From the NCBI GenBank assembly GCA_964640995.1, contig CAZXJJ010000001.1, positions 62,001-126,000 of the forward strand: a DNA stretch of 64,000 nucleotides. The letters are read 5' to 3'. Made by a program: the position numbers and the translations under genes. The notes beneath the pieces are model-generated. The model did not search any database. It saw only the letters and a list, made by a program, of their open reading frames with translations, and was not told the origin of the DNA. Origin of the DNA: JAAYUH01 sp964640995. Its GTDB lineage: Bacteria > Caldisericota > Caldisericia > B22-G15. This document shows positions 43,275 through 52,222 of this stretch, piece after piece. Numbering within the stretch: position 1 is the stretch's first letter; every line of letters begins with the position of its first letter.

Positions 43275-44822
43275 ATGGGTATTGATGAATTATTAAATGA
43301 GTTGAACGAAAAGAAGAAAAAAATTAAAGAGGCAGGTGGGGAAGATGCAGTTAAAAAACAACATGAAAAGGGGAGTATGACTGCATGGGAAAGAATAGAA
43401 TATCTTGCTGATGAAGGATCTTTTGTTGAATTTGATGAATTTGTTAAAACTCGTTCAACATATTTTGGTCTGGATAAAGTTTTTGCACCAAGAGATGCTG
43501 TAATAACTGGAGTTGCAACTGTAAATGGAAGAAGAATTGCACTATTTGCACAAGATTTTACAGTTTTAGGTGGTTCACTTGGAGAGATGCATGCATTAAA
43601 AATTGTAAAAATGCAAGAACTTGCAATGAAACTTGGAATACCAATAGTTGGACTCAATGACTCTGGTGGTGCAAGAATTCAAGAAGGTGTTGATTCTCTA
43701 TTTGGTTATGGTGAAATATTTTACAGAAATACTAAAGCATCAGGTGTTGTTCCTCAAATTGCAGTTAATTTGGGACCAACTGCTGGTGGTGCAGTTTATT
43801 CTCCTGCTATTATGGATTTCATAATTATGACAGAAAAAGCATTCATGTACATTACTGGTCCCAATGTTGTTAAGGCAGTAACAGGTGAAGAGATTACACA
43901 TGAAGGACTGGGTGGAGGTCTTGTTCACAACCAAAAAAGTGGAGTTGCTCATTTTCTTGCAAGTGATGACAAAGAAGCACTTGATACATTAAAGAAACTT
44001 CTTTCTTATATTCCTGATAATTATCTTCAAGATCCTCCATATATTGATACTGGTGACCCAATTGATAGAAAAGATAATTCTTTAAGAGATGTTGTACCTA
44101 CAGATCCTGCGAAATCATATGATGTTCTTGATATCATATTAAAAATTGTTGATAATGGAGAATTTTTGGAAGTTCATAAATATTTTGCACCAAATATTGT
44201 GGTTGGTTTTGCAAGAATTGGAGGACAAAGTGTTGGAATAGTTGCAAATCAAGCAAAATTCATGGCTGGTGTTCTTGATATAAATTCATCTGATAAAGCA
44301 GCAAGATTTGTAAGATTTTGTGATGCATTTAATATTCCAATTGTTACATTTACAGATTGTCCAGGATATCTACCAGGTGTCGCTCAGGAACATGGCGGAG
44401 TAATAAGACATGGTGCAAAACTCCTTTTTGCTTATTCTGAAGCAACAGTTCCAAAAGTGACTTTAATTTTGAGGAAAGCATATGGTGGTGCCTATATTGC
44501 TATGTCATCTAGACACCTTGGAGCAGATGTAGTCTATGCATATCCAACTGCAGAAATTGCTGTAATGGGTGCAGAGGGAGCAGCAGAAATTATATTTAGA
44601 AAAGAGATTCAAAGTGCAGAAAATAAAGAAGAGATGAGAAAACTTAAAATTAAAGAATTTAGAGACATTTTTGCAAATCCATATAGAGCAGCAGAAAGAG
44701 GGTATATTGATGATGTAATCGATCCTGCAGAAACAAGAGAAAAAATAGCTAAAGCACTAATCTTCTTAAGAACAAAATCAGTCGAACCACCACATAAAAA
44801 GCATGGAAATATCCCACTATAG
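43275..44822 (+). CDS. mmdA: (Methyl)malonyl-CoA decarboxylase, carboxyltransferase alpha subunit
   Basis: A 515-residue carboxyltransferase with two crotonase-like halves, the form used by methylmalonyl-CoA decarboxylase, propionyl-CoA carboxylase beta and glutaconyl-CoA decarboxylase. Visible: VFAPRDAVITGVATVNGRRIALFAQDFTVLGGSLGEMHALK, GIPIVGLNDSGGARIQEGVDSL, the oxyanion-loop LGPTAGGAVYSPA, and in the second half TDCPGYLPGVAQEHGGVIRHGAKLL and MSSRHLGAD. It moves CO2 from malonyl-CoA or methylmalonyl-CoA to biotin. Its followers (membrane gamma/delta, biotin carrier, beta pump) prove the Na+-pumping type. Confidence 0.93.
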   Translation: MGIDELLNELNEKKKKIKEAGGEDAVKKQHEKGSMTAWERIEYLADEGSFVEFDEFVKTRSTYFGLDKVFAPRDAVITGVATVNGRRIALFAQDFTVLGGSLGEMHALKIVKMQELAMKLGIPIVGLNDSGGARIQEGVDSLFGYGEIFYRNTKASGVVPQIAVNLGPTAGGAVYSPAIMDFIIMTEKAFMYITGPNVVKAVTGEEITHEGLGGGLVHNQKSGVAHFLASDDKEALDTLKKLLSYIPDNYLQDPPYIDTGDPIDRKDNSLRDVVPTDPAKSYDVLDIILKIVDNGEFLEVHKYFAPNIVVGFARIGGQSVGIVANQAKFMAGVLDINSSDKAARFVRFCDAFNIPIVTFTDCPGYLPGVAQEHGGVIRHGAKLLFAYSEATVPKVTLILRKAYGGAYIAMSSRHLGADVVYAYPTAEIAVMGAEGAAEIIFRKEIQSAENKEEMRKLKIKEFRDIFANPYRAAERGYIDDVIDPAETREKIAKALIFLRTKSVEPPHKKHGNIPL

Positions 44823-44832
44823 GAGGAAATAA

Positions 44833-45204
44833 ATGGAAGTTATAACACTTTTTGATACCTTTATTTTTGGTATATTCGCCATGGCTATTGTTATGGGCGT
44901 TCTTGCATTCCTGGGTTTTATAATTTATCTATTTAAATTTATTTTTTATAAAGAATCAAAAATAACTCCACCACCAATTAAAAAAGTAGAGGAAAAAATT
45001 GAAGTTTCAAAAAAAGAAGAGAGAGAAAATAAAAAAGTTGCAGCAATTATTGCTGCAATAAATATGTATTTATCTTCAAAGAGAAGAGTGAGTTTTGCTT
45101 TTTCTCTTCCTAAAGGAGGAGAAGAAACAAATATCTGGAAATTAAAAGGGATATTAGCGAAAAGAGTGAGTGGAATAAAAGAAAGGAGATGGAGAAATGG
45201 CTAA
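44833..45204 (+). CDS. OadG-like membrane subunit of the decarboxylase
   Basis: A 123-residue protein with one N-terminal membrane helix (TFIFGIFAMAIVMGVLAFLGFIIYLFKF), a charged linker (KKVEEKIEVSKKEERENKK) and a C-terminal segment (VAAIIAAINMYLSSKRRVSFAFSL) found in OadG/MmdD proteins. It assembles the soluble carboxyltransferase with the membrane pump. AGGAGG site; it overlaps the biotin carrier gene by eight bases. Confidence 0.85.
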   Translation: MEVITLFDTFIFGIFAMAIVMGVLAFLGFIIYLFKFIFYKESKITPPPIKKVEEKIEVSKKEERENKKVAAIIAAINMYLSSKRRVSFAFSLPKGGEETNIWKLKGILAKRVSGIKERRWRNG

Positions 45205-45607
45205 AAAATTTAGAGTCACAATTGATGGTGAAACATATGAAGTTTTAGTTGAAGAGTTAGAAGAAACACCTGTTATAAAAAAAATTACTGAGGTGAAAGA
45301 GGAAAGAAAAGTCGAAAGCGTAATTACACCTCCTCCAGCACCAGCACCAAAGGCTGAGAAAAAAGTTCCAGTTTTTGAACCTGGTCAAAGAGCTTTAACA
45401 GCACCACTTCCTGGAAAAATTTTGAAAGTTTTAGTATCTCCTGGAAGTAAAGTAAAGAGAGGAGACCTTCTTCTTACAATTGAAGCAATGAAAATGGAAA
45501 ATGAAATTTTTGCAAGTGAAGATGGAGTTGTAAAAGAAGTTTATGTAACACCAGGTCAAAGCGTTGAAACTGGAGGAAGTTTAATTCTTTTGGAGGTTGG
45601 AAGTTAA
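45197..45607 (+). CDS. mmdC: Biotin carboxyl carrier subunit of the decarboxylase
   Basis: A 136-residue biotinyl protein: N-terminal KKFRVTIDGETYEVLVEEL, a Pro/Ala linker (TPPPAPAPKAEKK), and a biotinyl domain with the biotin Lys99 in EAMKMEN. It carries CO2 from the alpha subunit to the membrane beta subunit. An AAAGGAG site lies inside the end of the upstream gene. Confidence 0.96.
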   Translation: MAKKFRVTIDGETYEVLVEELEETPVIKKITEVKEERKVESVITPPPAPAPKAEKKVPVFEPGQRALTAPLPGKILKVLVSPGSKVKRGDLLLTIEAMKMENEIFASEDGVVKEVYVTPGQSVETGGSLILLEVGS

Positions 45608-45608
45608 A

Positions 45609-46736
45609 ATGTCTGCCTTAACAGAACTAATTAAAATCAGTGGCATTGTAAATATTACTTGGGGGGAGATTCTCATGATAGGAATCTCCCTTGTTTTAAT
45701 GTATCTTGCAATTGTAAAAGAATTTGAACCACTTCTTCTTTTACCAATTAGTTTTGGAATGTTACTTGCAAATTTACCTCTAGCAGGTTTAACTTCACCA
45801 GGTGAACCATTTCCTGGAATTTTATTTTTATTTAGAAAATATCTTCTTGACACAGAACTTTTGCCGCTTCTCATATTTTTAGGTCTTGGTGCTTTAACAG
45901 ATTTCGGACCTCTTATTGCAAATCCGTGGACAATTCTTATGGGCGGTGGAGCACAACTTGGAATTTTTATAGCACTCTCTATTGCAAAAATTTTAGGTTT
46001 TACAGTTAAAGAAGCTGGTGCAATTGGAATTATTGGTGGAGCAGATGGTCCAACAGCAATATATACTGCTGTTAAAATTGCACCTCACCTTCTTGGTCCA
46101 ATAGCTGTTGCTGCATATACTTATATGTCTTTGGTTCCTCTAATTCAACCACCAATCATGAAAGCATTAACAACTAAAAAAGAGAGACAAGTTATTATGC
46201 AGCAGTTAAGACCTGTTTCAAAAACAGAAAAAATTGTTTTCCCTATCGTTACAACTATTGTTGTAAGTTTTATTTTTCCTGTAATTGCTCCAATTGTTGG
46301 TATGCTTATGCTTGGCAATCTTTTTAGAGAGAGTGGTGTTGTTGAGAGATTAAAAAATACTTCCGCTAATGAACTTATAAATATTGTTACAATATTTCTT
46401 GCTACAACTGTAGGTTCAACTATGGATGCAAAAACATTTTTGACACCAAAAACTTTAGGAATTATAGCACTTGGTGTAGTTGCTTTTTCTGGTGGAACAG
46501 CAGGTGGATTAATTATAGGAAAAATATTTTACTGGGCAACAGGTGGAAAAGTTAACCCTCTAATTGGATCTGCTGGTGTTTCTGCAGTTCCTATGGCAGC
46601 AAGAGTAAGTCAAAAAGTTGGACAAGAGGAGAATCCAGGAAACTTTTTACTTATGCATGCAATGGGACCTAATGTTGCTGGAGTTATTGGAACAGCTATA
46701 GCAGCAGGAGTTATTATTACAATTTTAGGTAAATAA
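45609..46736 (+). CDS. mmdB: Na+-pumping decarboxylase, beta subunit
   Basis: A membrane protein of about 375 residues with roughly nine helices, family OadB/MmdB/GcdB/MadB. Conserved parts: FGPLIANPWTILMGGGAQLGIF, the Na+-site segment IIGGADGPTAIYTA, ATTVGSTMDAKTFL and GSAGVSAVPMAARVSQ. It decarboxylates carboxybiotin and expels Na+. I chose the ATG at 45609, after a TGGAGG site, instead of a TTG four codons earlier. It completes the alpha-delta-gamma-beta order. Confidence 0.95.
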   Translation: MSALTELIKISGIVNITWGEILMIGISLVLMYLAIVKEFEPLLLLPISFGMLLANLPLAGLTSPGEPFPGILFLFRKYLLDTELLPLLIFLGLGALTDFGPLIANPWTILMGGGAQLGIFIALSIAKILGFTVKEAGAIGIIGGADGPTAIYTAVKIAPHLLGPIAVAAYTYMSLVPLIQPPIMKALTTKKERQVIMQQLRPVSKTEKIVFPIVTTIVVSFIFPVIAPIVGMLMLGNLFRESGVVERLKNTSANELINIVTIFLATTVGSTMDAKTFLTPKTLGIIALGVVAFSGGTAGGLIIGKIFYWATGGKVNPLIGSAGVSAVPMAARVSQKVGQEENPGNFLLMHAMGPNVAGVIGTAIAAGVIITILGK

Positions 46737-46744
46737 TTTATTTA

Positions 46745-47290
46745 ATGAAAAAAATAAAATTTTTGATATTTTCTTCACTTTTTGCAATTTTAATTGCTAT
46801 AGGAAGTTATATATATCTCCCATTACCTTTTACACCTATTCCTATTACTTTTCAACTTTTCTTTGTTCTTCTTTCAGGCATACTTTTAGGACCAATTTAT
46901 GGGACTCTTTCTGTTTTAATTTATATAATTTTAGGAATTATTGGACTTCCTGTATTTGCTGGTGGAGGAAGTGGCTTAGGATATCTCTTTGGAAAAACAG
47001 GAGGATATATTTTAGGATTTCTTGCTGCTCCTGTAATTGTTGGTAATCTCGTTAAATTAAATAAAAAACTTCTTATATTAGCAATCATATTGGGAATTTT
47101 TTTAATTCATCTTCTTGGAGTTTTATATCTTTCAAAACTTCTAAGAATAAGTTTCTTTAAAGCATTCATACTTGGTTCTCTTCCTTTTGTTCCAATTGAT
47201 ATCATAAAGGGTTCTCTTACTTATATAGTTTCAATAATTCTTCTTAAAAATAGTTACATAAAAAGTATATTTCTTATTAATAGTTTTTAA
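46745..47290 (+). CDS. bioY: Biotin transporter BioY
   Basis: A 181-residue membrane protein with six helices. ISIGSYIYLPLPFTPIPITFQLFFVLLSGILLGP-like sequence, GGSGLGYLFGKTGGYILGFL and the late FVPIDIIKGS (the DxxK biotin/coupling motif) mark the S-component. It lies eight bases after the beta subunit, which depends on biotin, so joint expression makes sense. No EcfAT genes are here; it may use a shared energy module. Confidence 0.94.
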   Translation: MKKIKFLIFSSLFAILIAIGSYIYLPLPFTPIPITFQLFFVLLSGILLGPIYGTLSVLIYIILGIIGLPVFAGGGSGLGYLFGKTGGYILGFLAAPVIVGNLVKLNKKLLILAIILGIFLIHLLGVLYLSKLLRISFFKAFILGSLPFVPIDIIKGSLTYIVSIILLKNSYIKSIFLINSF

Positions 47291-47307
47291 AAAATTTTAA
47301 TTTTACT

Positions 47308-47345
47308 AAAAAGGCACTCGATTTTTCCAAAGGGTGCCTTTTTAT
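47308..47345. terminator. Bidirectional terminator between bioY and the ABC importer
   Basis: AAAAAGGCACTC and GGGTGCCTTTTT pair around a 12-base loop. A and T runs on both sides let it work for the two converging transcripts. Confidence 0.85.
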
Positions 47346-48277
47346 TTTTCCTCTTTTATATAGGGTTCACCAAGAAATTTTGGAGCTCCAATTCTTTTTT
47401 TAATAGTTTCTTCGGCAGAAAGAAGCAAAACTATCAAAGTGACAAAATATGGAAGCATTAACAAAATATTTGGCGAAATTTTATATCTTAACTGTAAAAT
47501 ATATTGAAGTATATATATTCCTCCAAAAAGATAAGCACTTAAAATTGCTCTAGATGGATTCCATAGAGAGAATATAGTGAGTGCAATAACAATCCATCCT
47601 CTTCCACCTGTCATTCCCTCAATCCACATAGGAGTATAAACTAAAGAAAGATAAGCACCTGCAAGACCAGATAAAGCACCACCTATCATAACTGATATAT
47701 ATCTTACTAAATTGACATTAATGCCCATTGAATCTGATGCAAGAGGATTTTCACCACAAGATCTAATAATTATTCCCCATTTTGTTCTAAACAATATAAA
47801 CCATAAAAGAAAAGTTAAAATCCAAGAAAGATATAAAATAATATCATTTTTAAAAATAAGTTCTCCTAAAAATGGAATTTTGCTTAAACCAAAAATTTCA
47901 ATTTCTTCTATTCTTACTGATAGAGATTTGCCAATATATGCTTTCCCCCAAAATCCACTTACTCCTAATCCAAACATTGTTAAAGCAAGCCCTGATATTG
48001 TTTGGTTTCCTTTTAAAGTTATAGTTATAAATGCATGAATTAAAGATAGACCAATTCCAAATAAAATTGCAAAGATAAATCCTAAAAAAATATTACCTGT
48101 TATAAAGGTTATCCCAAACCCTCCTATTGCGCCTATCGCCATCAAACCTTCAACTCCTAAATTTAAAATTCCGGAGCGCTCTGTATAAATTTCTCCAAGG
48201 GTTCCAAGAAGAAGAGGTGTTCCTGAAATTAATGCTCTTTTTAGAATTGAATATATTAAAAGTGTCCCTTCATTCAT
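47342..48277 (-). CDS. BMP-type nucleoside ABC importer, permease 2
   Basis: A 311-residue BPD_transp_2 permease (YufQ/NupQ type) with about eight helices. GTPLLLGTLGEIYTERSGILNLGVEGLMAIGA and the EAA-like GENPLASDSMGINVNLVRYISV segment are characteristic. It forms the membrane pore with the next upstream permease. It overlaps that gene by eight bases and ends at the bidirectional terminator. Confidence 0.93.
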   Translation of the reverse strand: MNEGTLLIYSILKRALISGTPLLLGTLGEIYTERSGILNLGVEGLMAIGAIGGFGITFITGNIFLGFIFAILFGIGLSLIHAFITITLKGNQTISGLALTMFGLGVSGFWGKAYIGKSLSVRIEEIEIFGLSKIPFLGELIFKNDIILYLSWILTFLLWFILFRTKWGIIIRSCGENPLASDSMGINVNLVRYISVMIGGALSGLAGAYLSLVYTPMWIEGMTGGRGWIVIALTIFSLWNPSRAILSAYLFGGIYILQYILQLRYKISPNILLMLPYFVTLIVLLLSAEETIKKRIGAPKFLGEPYIKEEK

Positions 48278-49358
48278 ATTTAACCCTCAAAAATCTAATT
48301 CTATAATTTACAAAAAAATAACTTGCTGAAATAAAAAATAACATTAGTCCATTAAAAATATTTATTGTTGCAAAAGGAAATCCAAATGAAGTTTGAATTA
48401 TATCTCCACCTACAAGAATTCCCCCAAAAAATAAAGATGAAAAAATTACAATTAGCGGATTTAGACCTGCAAGCCATGCCACAATAATTGATGTATATCC
48501 ATATCCAGATGAGATTTGAGAGGGATATGTTAAGTGTTTATGAATTCCAGTTAATTCTCCAACTCCAGCAAGACCTGCAAGACCACCACTTAAAAACATT
48601 ATTAATAGAGTAACCTTCAAAAAATCTATACCACTATATTTTGCAGCATGTGGATTTTCTCCAACAACTCTAATTTCATAGCCAACCTTTGTTTTAAAAA
48701 GAAGAAGATACATTAAAATTGCTAAAATTATTCCGATTATAAGAGTTGGATAATGAATTCTTGAACCTTTTATTATAGGTAAAAGCGCATTTTGTGGTAA
48801 ATTATCAGTATAAGGAAAACCATATTGAGTTTTGCCCTTCCATGGTCCATAAACGAGATAAGAAACAAAATTTTCTATTATGTAATTTAGCATTAAAGTA
48901 GTTATAACTTCATTTATGTTGAATTTAACTTTTAAAAAAGCAGGAATTAAACCAACTAAACCTCCTCCAATAAAACCTAAAATAAAAAAAGTAGGTATTA
49001 ATATTACTGAAGGTAAATTTTTTCCAATAAAAAGACCAAACCATGTTGCAATTACTGCTCCAATTAGAAGTTGACCTTCGGCACCAATGTTCCAAAATTT
49101 TCCTTTAAAAGCAATTGAAAGACCTATTCCGCATAACATAAGTGGTATTGCTTTAGTTATGGTCTCTTTTATACCATAAATACTTCCAAAAGAACTTAAA
49201 AGAATTTTTGATAAAACAAAAAGTGGATTTAAACCTCTTAAAGTAAAAATCAAACTTGATATAAACAAACTTAAAAAAATAAAAATAATTATTAAAATCA
49301 AATTTTGAACAGGAGTAAAAGTTTTTCTTCTTTCAGTTACAATCAAATTCTCCTCCAC
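48270..49358 (-). CDS. BMP-type nucleoside ABC importer, permease 1
   Basis: A 362-residue permease (YufP/NupP type). Visible are GSIYGIKETITKAIPLMLCGIGLSIAFKGKFWNIGAEGQLLIGA and VGENPHAAKYSGIDFLKVTLLIMFLSGGLAGLAGVGEL. About ten hydrophobic segments. It lies two bases after the ATPase gene. Confidence 0.93.
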   Translation of the reverse strand: MEENLIVTERRKTFTPVQNLILIIIFIFLSLFISSLIFTLRGLNPLFVLSKILLSSFGSIYGIKETITKAIPLMLCGIGLSIAFKGKFWNIGAEGQLLIGAVIATWFGLFIGKNLPSVILIPTFFILGFIGGGLVGLIPAFLKVKFNINEVITTLMLNYIIENFVSYLVYGPWKGKTQYGFPYTDNLPQNALLPIIKGSRIHYPTLIIGIILAILMYLLLFKTKVGYEIRVVGENPHAAKYSGIDFLKVTLLIMFLSGGLAGLAGVGELTGIHKHLTYPSQISSGYGYTSIIVAWLAGLNPLIVIFSSLFFGGILVGGDIIQTSFGFPFATINIFNGLMLFFISASYFFVNYRIRFLRVKYE

Positions 49359-49360
49359 TT

Positions 49361-50887
49361 TTAAGACACAGAAACTCCTCCCATTAAAAGACCTATTTCA
49401 TCAATTGAGAAATCTTTTATATCTCCCAATTTCAAAAATTTACCTTCATACATTACTGCGACTCTATCTGATATTTCAAGTATCTCATCAAGATCTTCTG
49501 ATACGAGAAGAATTGCACTTCCCTCATCCCTCATTTTAACAAGACATTCTCTTATATATCTTGTTGCTGATATATCAAGTCCATAAGTTGGGTGTGCTGC
49601 AATAATTAAATCTTTTTTAGTTTCAATTTCTCTACCAAGTATAAATTTTTGAATATTACCACCTGAGAGATTTTTTACTTTAATTGATAAGGATGGAGTT
49701 GATACATTATAATTTTTTACAATTTTTTCAGAAAACTCTCTTATACTTCTGAAATTTAATGACAATTTATTTAAAAAAGGTTTTTTATCATAAACTCTTA
49801 AAACCGAATTTTCTATAATTTGAAGGTTAGGAACAATTCCAAATTTTGTTCTTTCTTCAGGTATATGAGCTATATCAAGGTTTCTAAAAACTTTTGAATT
49901 TAAATTTTCTATTTTTTTACCGAAAAAATAAATCTCACCTTTTTCAATTTTTCTTAAACCAGTTAAAGCTTCAATCAGCTCTTTTTGTCCATTGCCAGAA
50001 ACTCCTGCTATACCTAATATTTCATATTTTCTTAAATCAAAAGAGACACCTTTAACTGTTAACATTCCTTTATCATTTCTAACATATAAATCTTTTACAC
50101 TAAGGACAACTTCTTGAGGTTTTATTTCTTTTTTAGTTATCTTAAAAGAAATTTCCCTTTCAACCATAAGTTTTGCAAGTTCTTCTTTTGTTACATTTTT
50201 TAAATCTCCATCATAAACTTTTTTACCATTTCTTAAAACAACGACTCTATCACTTACTTTATAAACCTCATATAATTTATGAGTAATAAAAATTATAGAC
50301 TTTCCATCTTCTTTAAGTTTAAATAGGAGTTCGAAAAGTTCATCCGCTTCTTTTGGTGTTAAAACACTTGTTGGTTCATCGAGTATCATCAAAGATGCTC
50401 CTCTTAATAAAATTTTTATAATTTCTACTTTTTGTTGTTCACCTAAAGATAGTTCATAAACTTTGTTTTTTGGATCAATTTTAAATTTAAATTTTTCCAT
50501 AAATTCATTTAATTTCTTTTCAGCCACCTTTTCTGGATTAATTATTGGAACATCATTTAAATATAAAGATATATTTTCGAGAACAGTATGATTGTCAATA
50601 AGCATAAAATGTTGGTGTACCATTCCAATGCCATAATTTATTGCATCTCTTGGAGATTTTATGCTCACTTTTTTACCATTTATTAATATTTCTCCTCTAT
50701 CCATTCTATAAAGTCCATATAGAATGTTCATAAGAGTTGTTTTTCCAGCTCCATTCTCTCCAAGAAGTGAAACAATTTCACCTTTTTTAATATTAAAATC
50801 AATATTATTATTTGCTATAACCCCTGGGAACTCTTTGTAAATTTTATGCATCTCAAGAATTTCTATTGATGGGATAAAACTTTTCAT
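49361..50887 (-). CDS. BMP-type nucleoside ABC importer, twin-domain ATPase
   Basis: A 508-residue ATPase with two ABC domains (YufO/NupO type). The first has GENGAGKTT, LSLGEQQKVEI and LMILDEPTSVL; the second has a weaker Walker A GVSGNGQKE and LSGGNIQKFILGRE with AAHPTYGLDI. The degenerate second site is usual for sugar and nucleoside importers of this group. It follows the binding-protein gene, with a hairpin in between. Confidence 0.95.
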   Translation of the reverse strand: MKSFIPSIEILEMHKIYKEFPGVIANNNIDFNIKKGEIVSLLGENGAGKTTLMNILYGLYRMDRGEILINGKKVSIKSPRDAINYGIGMVHQHFMLIDNHTVLENISLYLNDVPIINPEKVAEKKLNEFMEKFKFKIDPKNKVYELSLGEQQKVEIIKILLRGASLMILDEPTSVLTPKEADELFELLFKLKEDGKSIIFITHKLYEVYKVSDRVVVLRNGKKVYDGDLKNVTKEELAKLMVEREISFKITKKEIKPQEVVLSVKDLYVRNDKGMLTVKGVSFDLRKYEILGIAGVSGNGQKELIEALTGLRKIEKGEIYFFGKKIENLNSKVFRNLDIAHIPEERTKFGIVPNLQIIENSVLRVYDKKPFLNKLSLNFRSIREFSEKIVKNYNVSTPSLSIKVKNLSGGNIQKFILGREIETKKDLIIAAHPTYGLDISATRYIRECLVKMRDEGSAILLVSEDLDEILEISDRVAVMYEGKFLKLGDIKDFSIDEIGLLMGGVSVS

Positions 50888-50900
50888 AAATAAATTATAT

Positions 50901-50930
50901 AAAAAATGGGGTCAGAAATACTGACCCCAA
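50901..50930 (-). terminator. Hairpin between the binding-protein gene and its ATPase
   Basis: GGGGTCAG/CTGACCCC eight-bp hairpin followed on the minus strand by ATTTTTTATA. As it lies inside the importer operon, partial termination here would give more binding protein than membrane parts. Confidence 0.8.
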
Positions 50931-50950
50931 ATATTTAACAATTTTAAGCT

Positions 50951-52135
50951 TTATTTTGGAACCTCACCAATAATATTATCTAAAAACCAATCAATGCTCC
51001 AAAGAAGGCCAAATGTTCCCTCTTCTCCATCCTTAAGTCTTAATTTGCCTTTATTATCATAAAGGGGACCAGTAAATGGATTAAATTTTCCAACAGGATC
51101 TTTAAACTGTTCAATTCTCTTGAAAACAAGATCATAAACTGATATTTCTCCTAAAATTTTATCTTTAACTTTCTTTGCTTTGAGTTCATTTTCAAATTTT
51201 GGATTAATTGGGACTCCAAAATCACCGCCAAGTTCACATCCATCATTCCAAAGAAGATAAAGATAATCTTTACTTTCAAATGTATTTGTATAGACTCTTC
51301 TTAAAATTTCTTCGTAAGCAACTTGCCACATTACAAGTTGACCTGATACACATGAGTCTGGTCCGCTTTTCAACATTGGACTGTAGTGAGCAAAAGTATA
51401 AATTTGTTTTCCTTTTGAGGTATAATCTTGACCAATTTCAACAATTGTTGCTGAATCTTCAGTAAATGCTATCGCATCAACTCCTTGAGCAATTAAAGAC
51501 TCTGCTGCCTCTCTTGCTTTTGCTGGATCATACCATGAGAAAAGCCATGTAACATAAACTTTTGCCTTTGGATTTACCTCTTTCACTCCAAGAGCAAATG
51601 CATTTATATGTCTAACAACTTCTGGTATTGGGTGTGCTCCAACATAACCAATTTTATTTGTTTTTGTTAAAGCACCAGCCATGAGACCATTAAGATAATA
51701 AAGTTCATAGAAATCAATGAAATATGTTCCAAGATTTTTTTCAAGTTTATAACCAGAGCAATGCATAAATAGTTTATCTGGATATTTTTTGGCTGCTTCA
51801 ACTGTTGCATCCATATAACCGAAACTTGTTGTAAATACTATATCGCACTTCTCTTCATTAATTAGTCTATCAATTATTCTTGGACAATCTGCTTCAGCAA
51901 CCGCTTCAACAAAAACTGTTTGAAGCCATGGAAATTTTTGTTCAACATACTTTCTTCCAACATCATGTGCATGAGTCCAACCTAGATCTCCAACTGGTCC
52001 AACATAAATAAAACCTGCTTTGATCCTTTTCTCTTCTGTTACAACTGTTGGTTTCTCTTCTTTTGGTTTGCATGAGATAGAGAAAGAAAGTACAATAAGT
52101 AACCCCACTAAAACAATTGCTAATAATTTTTTCAT
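50951..52135 (-). CDS. BMP-family nucleoside-binding lipoprotein
   Basis: About 394 residues from the ATG at 52135. The start is MKKLLAIVLVGLLIVLSFSISC, a lipoprotein signal with the lipobox Cys at residue 22. Family features: AGFIYVGPVGDLGWTHAHDVGRKYVE, FTTSFGYMDATVEAAKKYP, YVGAHPIPEVVRHINAFALGV and TFAHYSP. It is the external receptor of the importer, usually for nucleosides or purines. A longer frame starting five codons earlier would place the ATG inside the AGGAGGTG ribosome site. Confidence 0.94.
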   Translation of the reverse strand: MKKLLAIVLVGLLIVLSFSISCKPKEEKPTVVTEEKRIKAGFIYVGPVGDLGWTHAHDVGRKYVEQKFPWLQTVFVEAVAEADCPRIIDRLINEEKCDIVFTTSFGYMDATVEAAKKYPDKLFMHCSGYKLEKNLGTYFIDFYELYYLNGLMAGALTKTNKIGYVGAHPIPEVVRHINAFALGVKEVNPKAKVYVTWLFSWYDPAKAREAAESLIAQGVDAIAFTEDSATIVEIGQDYTSKGKQIYTFAHYSPMLKSGPDSCVSGQLVMWQVAYEEILRRVYTNTFESKDYLYLLWNDGCELGGDFGVPINPKFENELKAKKVKDKILGEISVYDLVFKRIEQFKDPVGKFNPFTGPLYDNKGKLRLKDGEEGTFGLLWSIDWFLDNIIGEVPK

Positions 52136-52170
52136 CTTGCACCTCCTCACACATTATAGTCAACTTTTAA

Positions 52171-52215
52171 ATTTTAAAAATTTTTACTTTTTATGTCAAT
52201 ATGTCAATATGTCTT
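52171..52215 (-). promoter_or_regulatory. Promoter of the BMP importer with tandem TTGACA boxes
   Basis: Minus strand: TTGACA at 52199-52194, 17-base spacer, TAAAAT at 52176-52171. The -35 box is part of an eight-base tandem repeat (plus-strand TATGTCAA, TATGTCAA, TATGTCTT at 52192-52215), which could be an operator or an alternative -35 site. The start lies about 30 bases before the ATG. Confidence 0.7.
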
Positions 52216-52222
52216 TTATAAA

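Noticed and set aside
52136..52222. Purine riboswitch in front of the nucleoside importer
   Set aside because: The predicted leader is only about 30 bases long, too short for any known purine aptamer.
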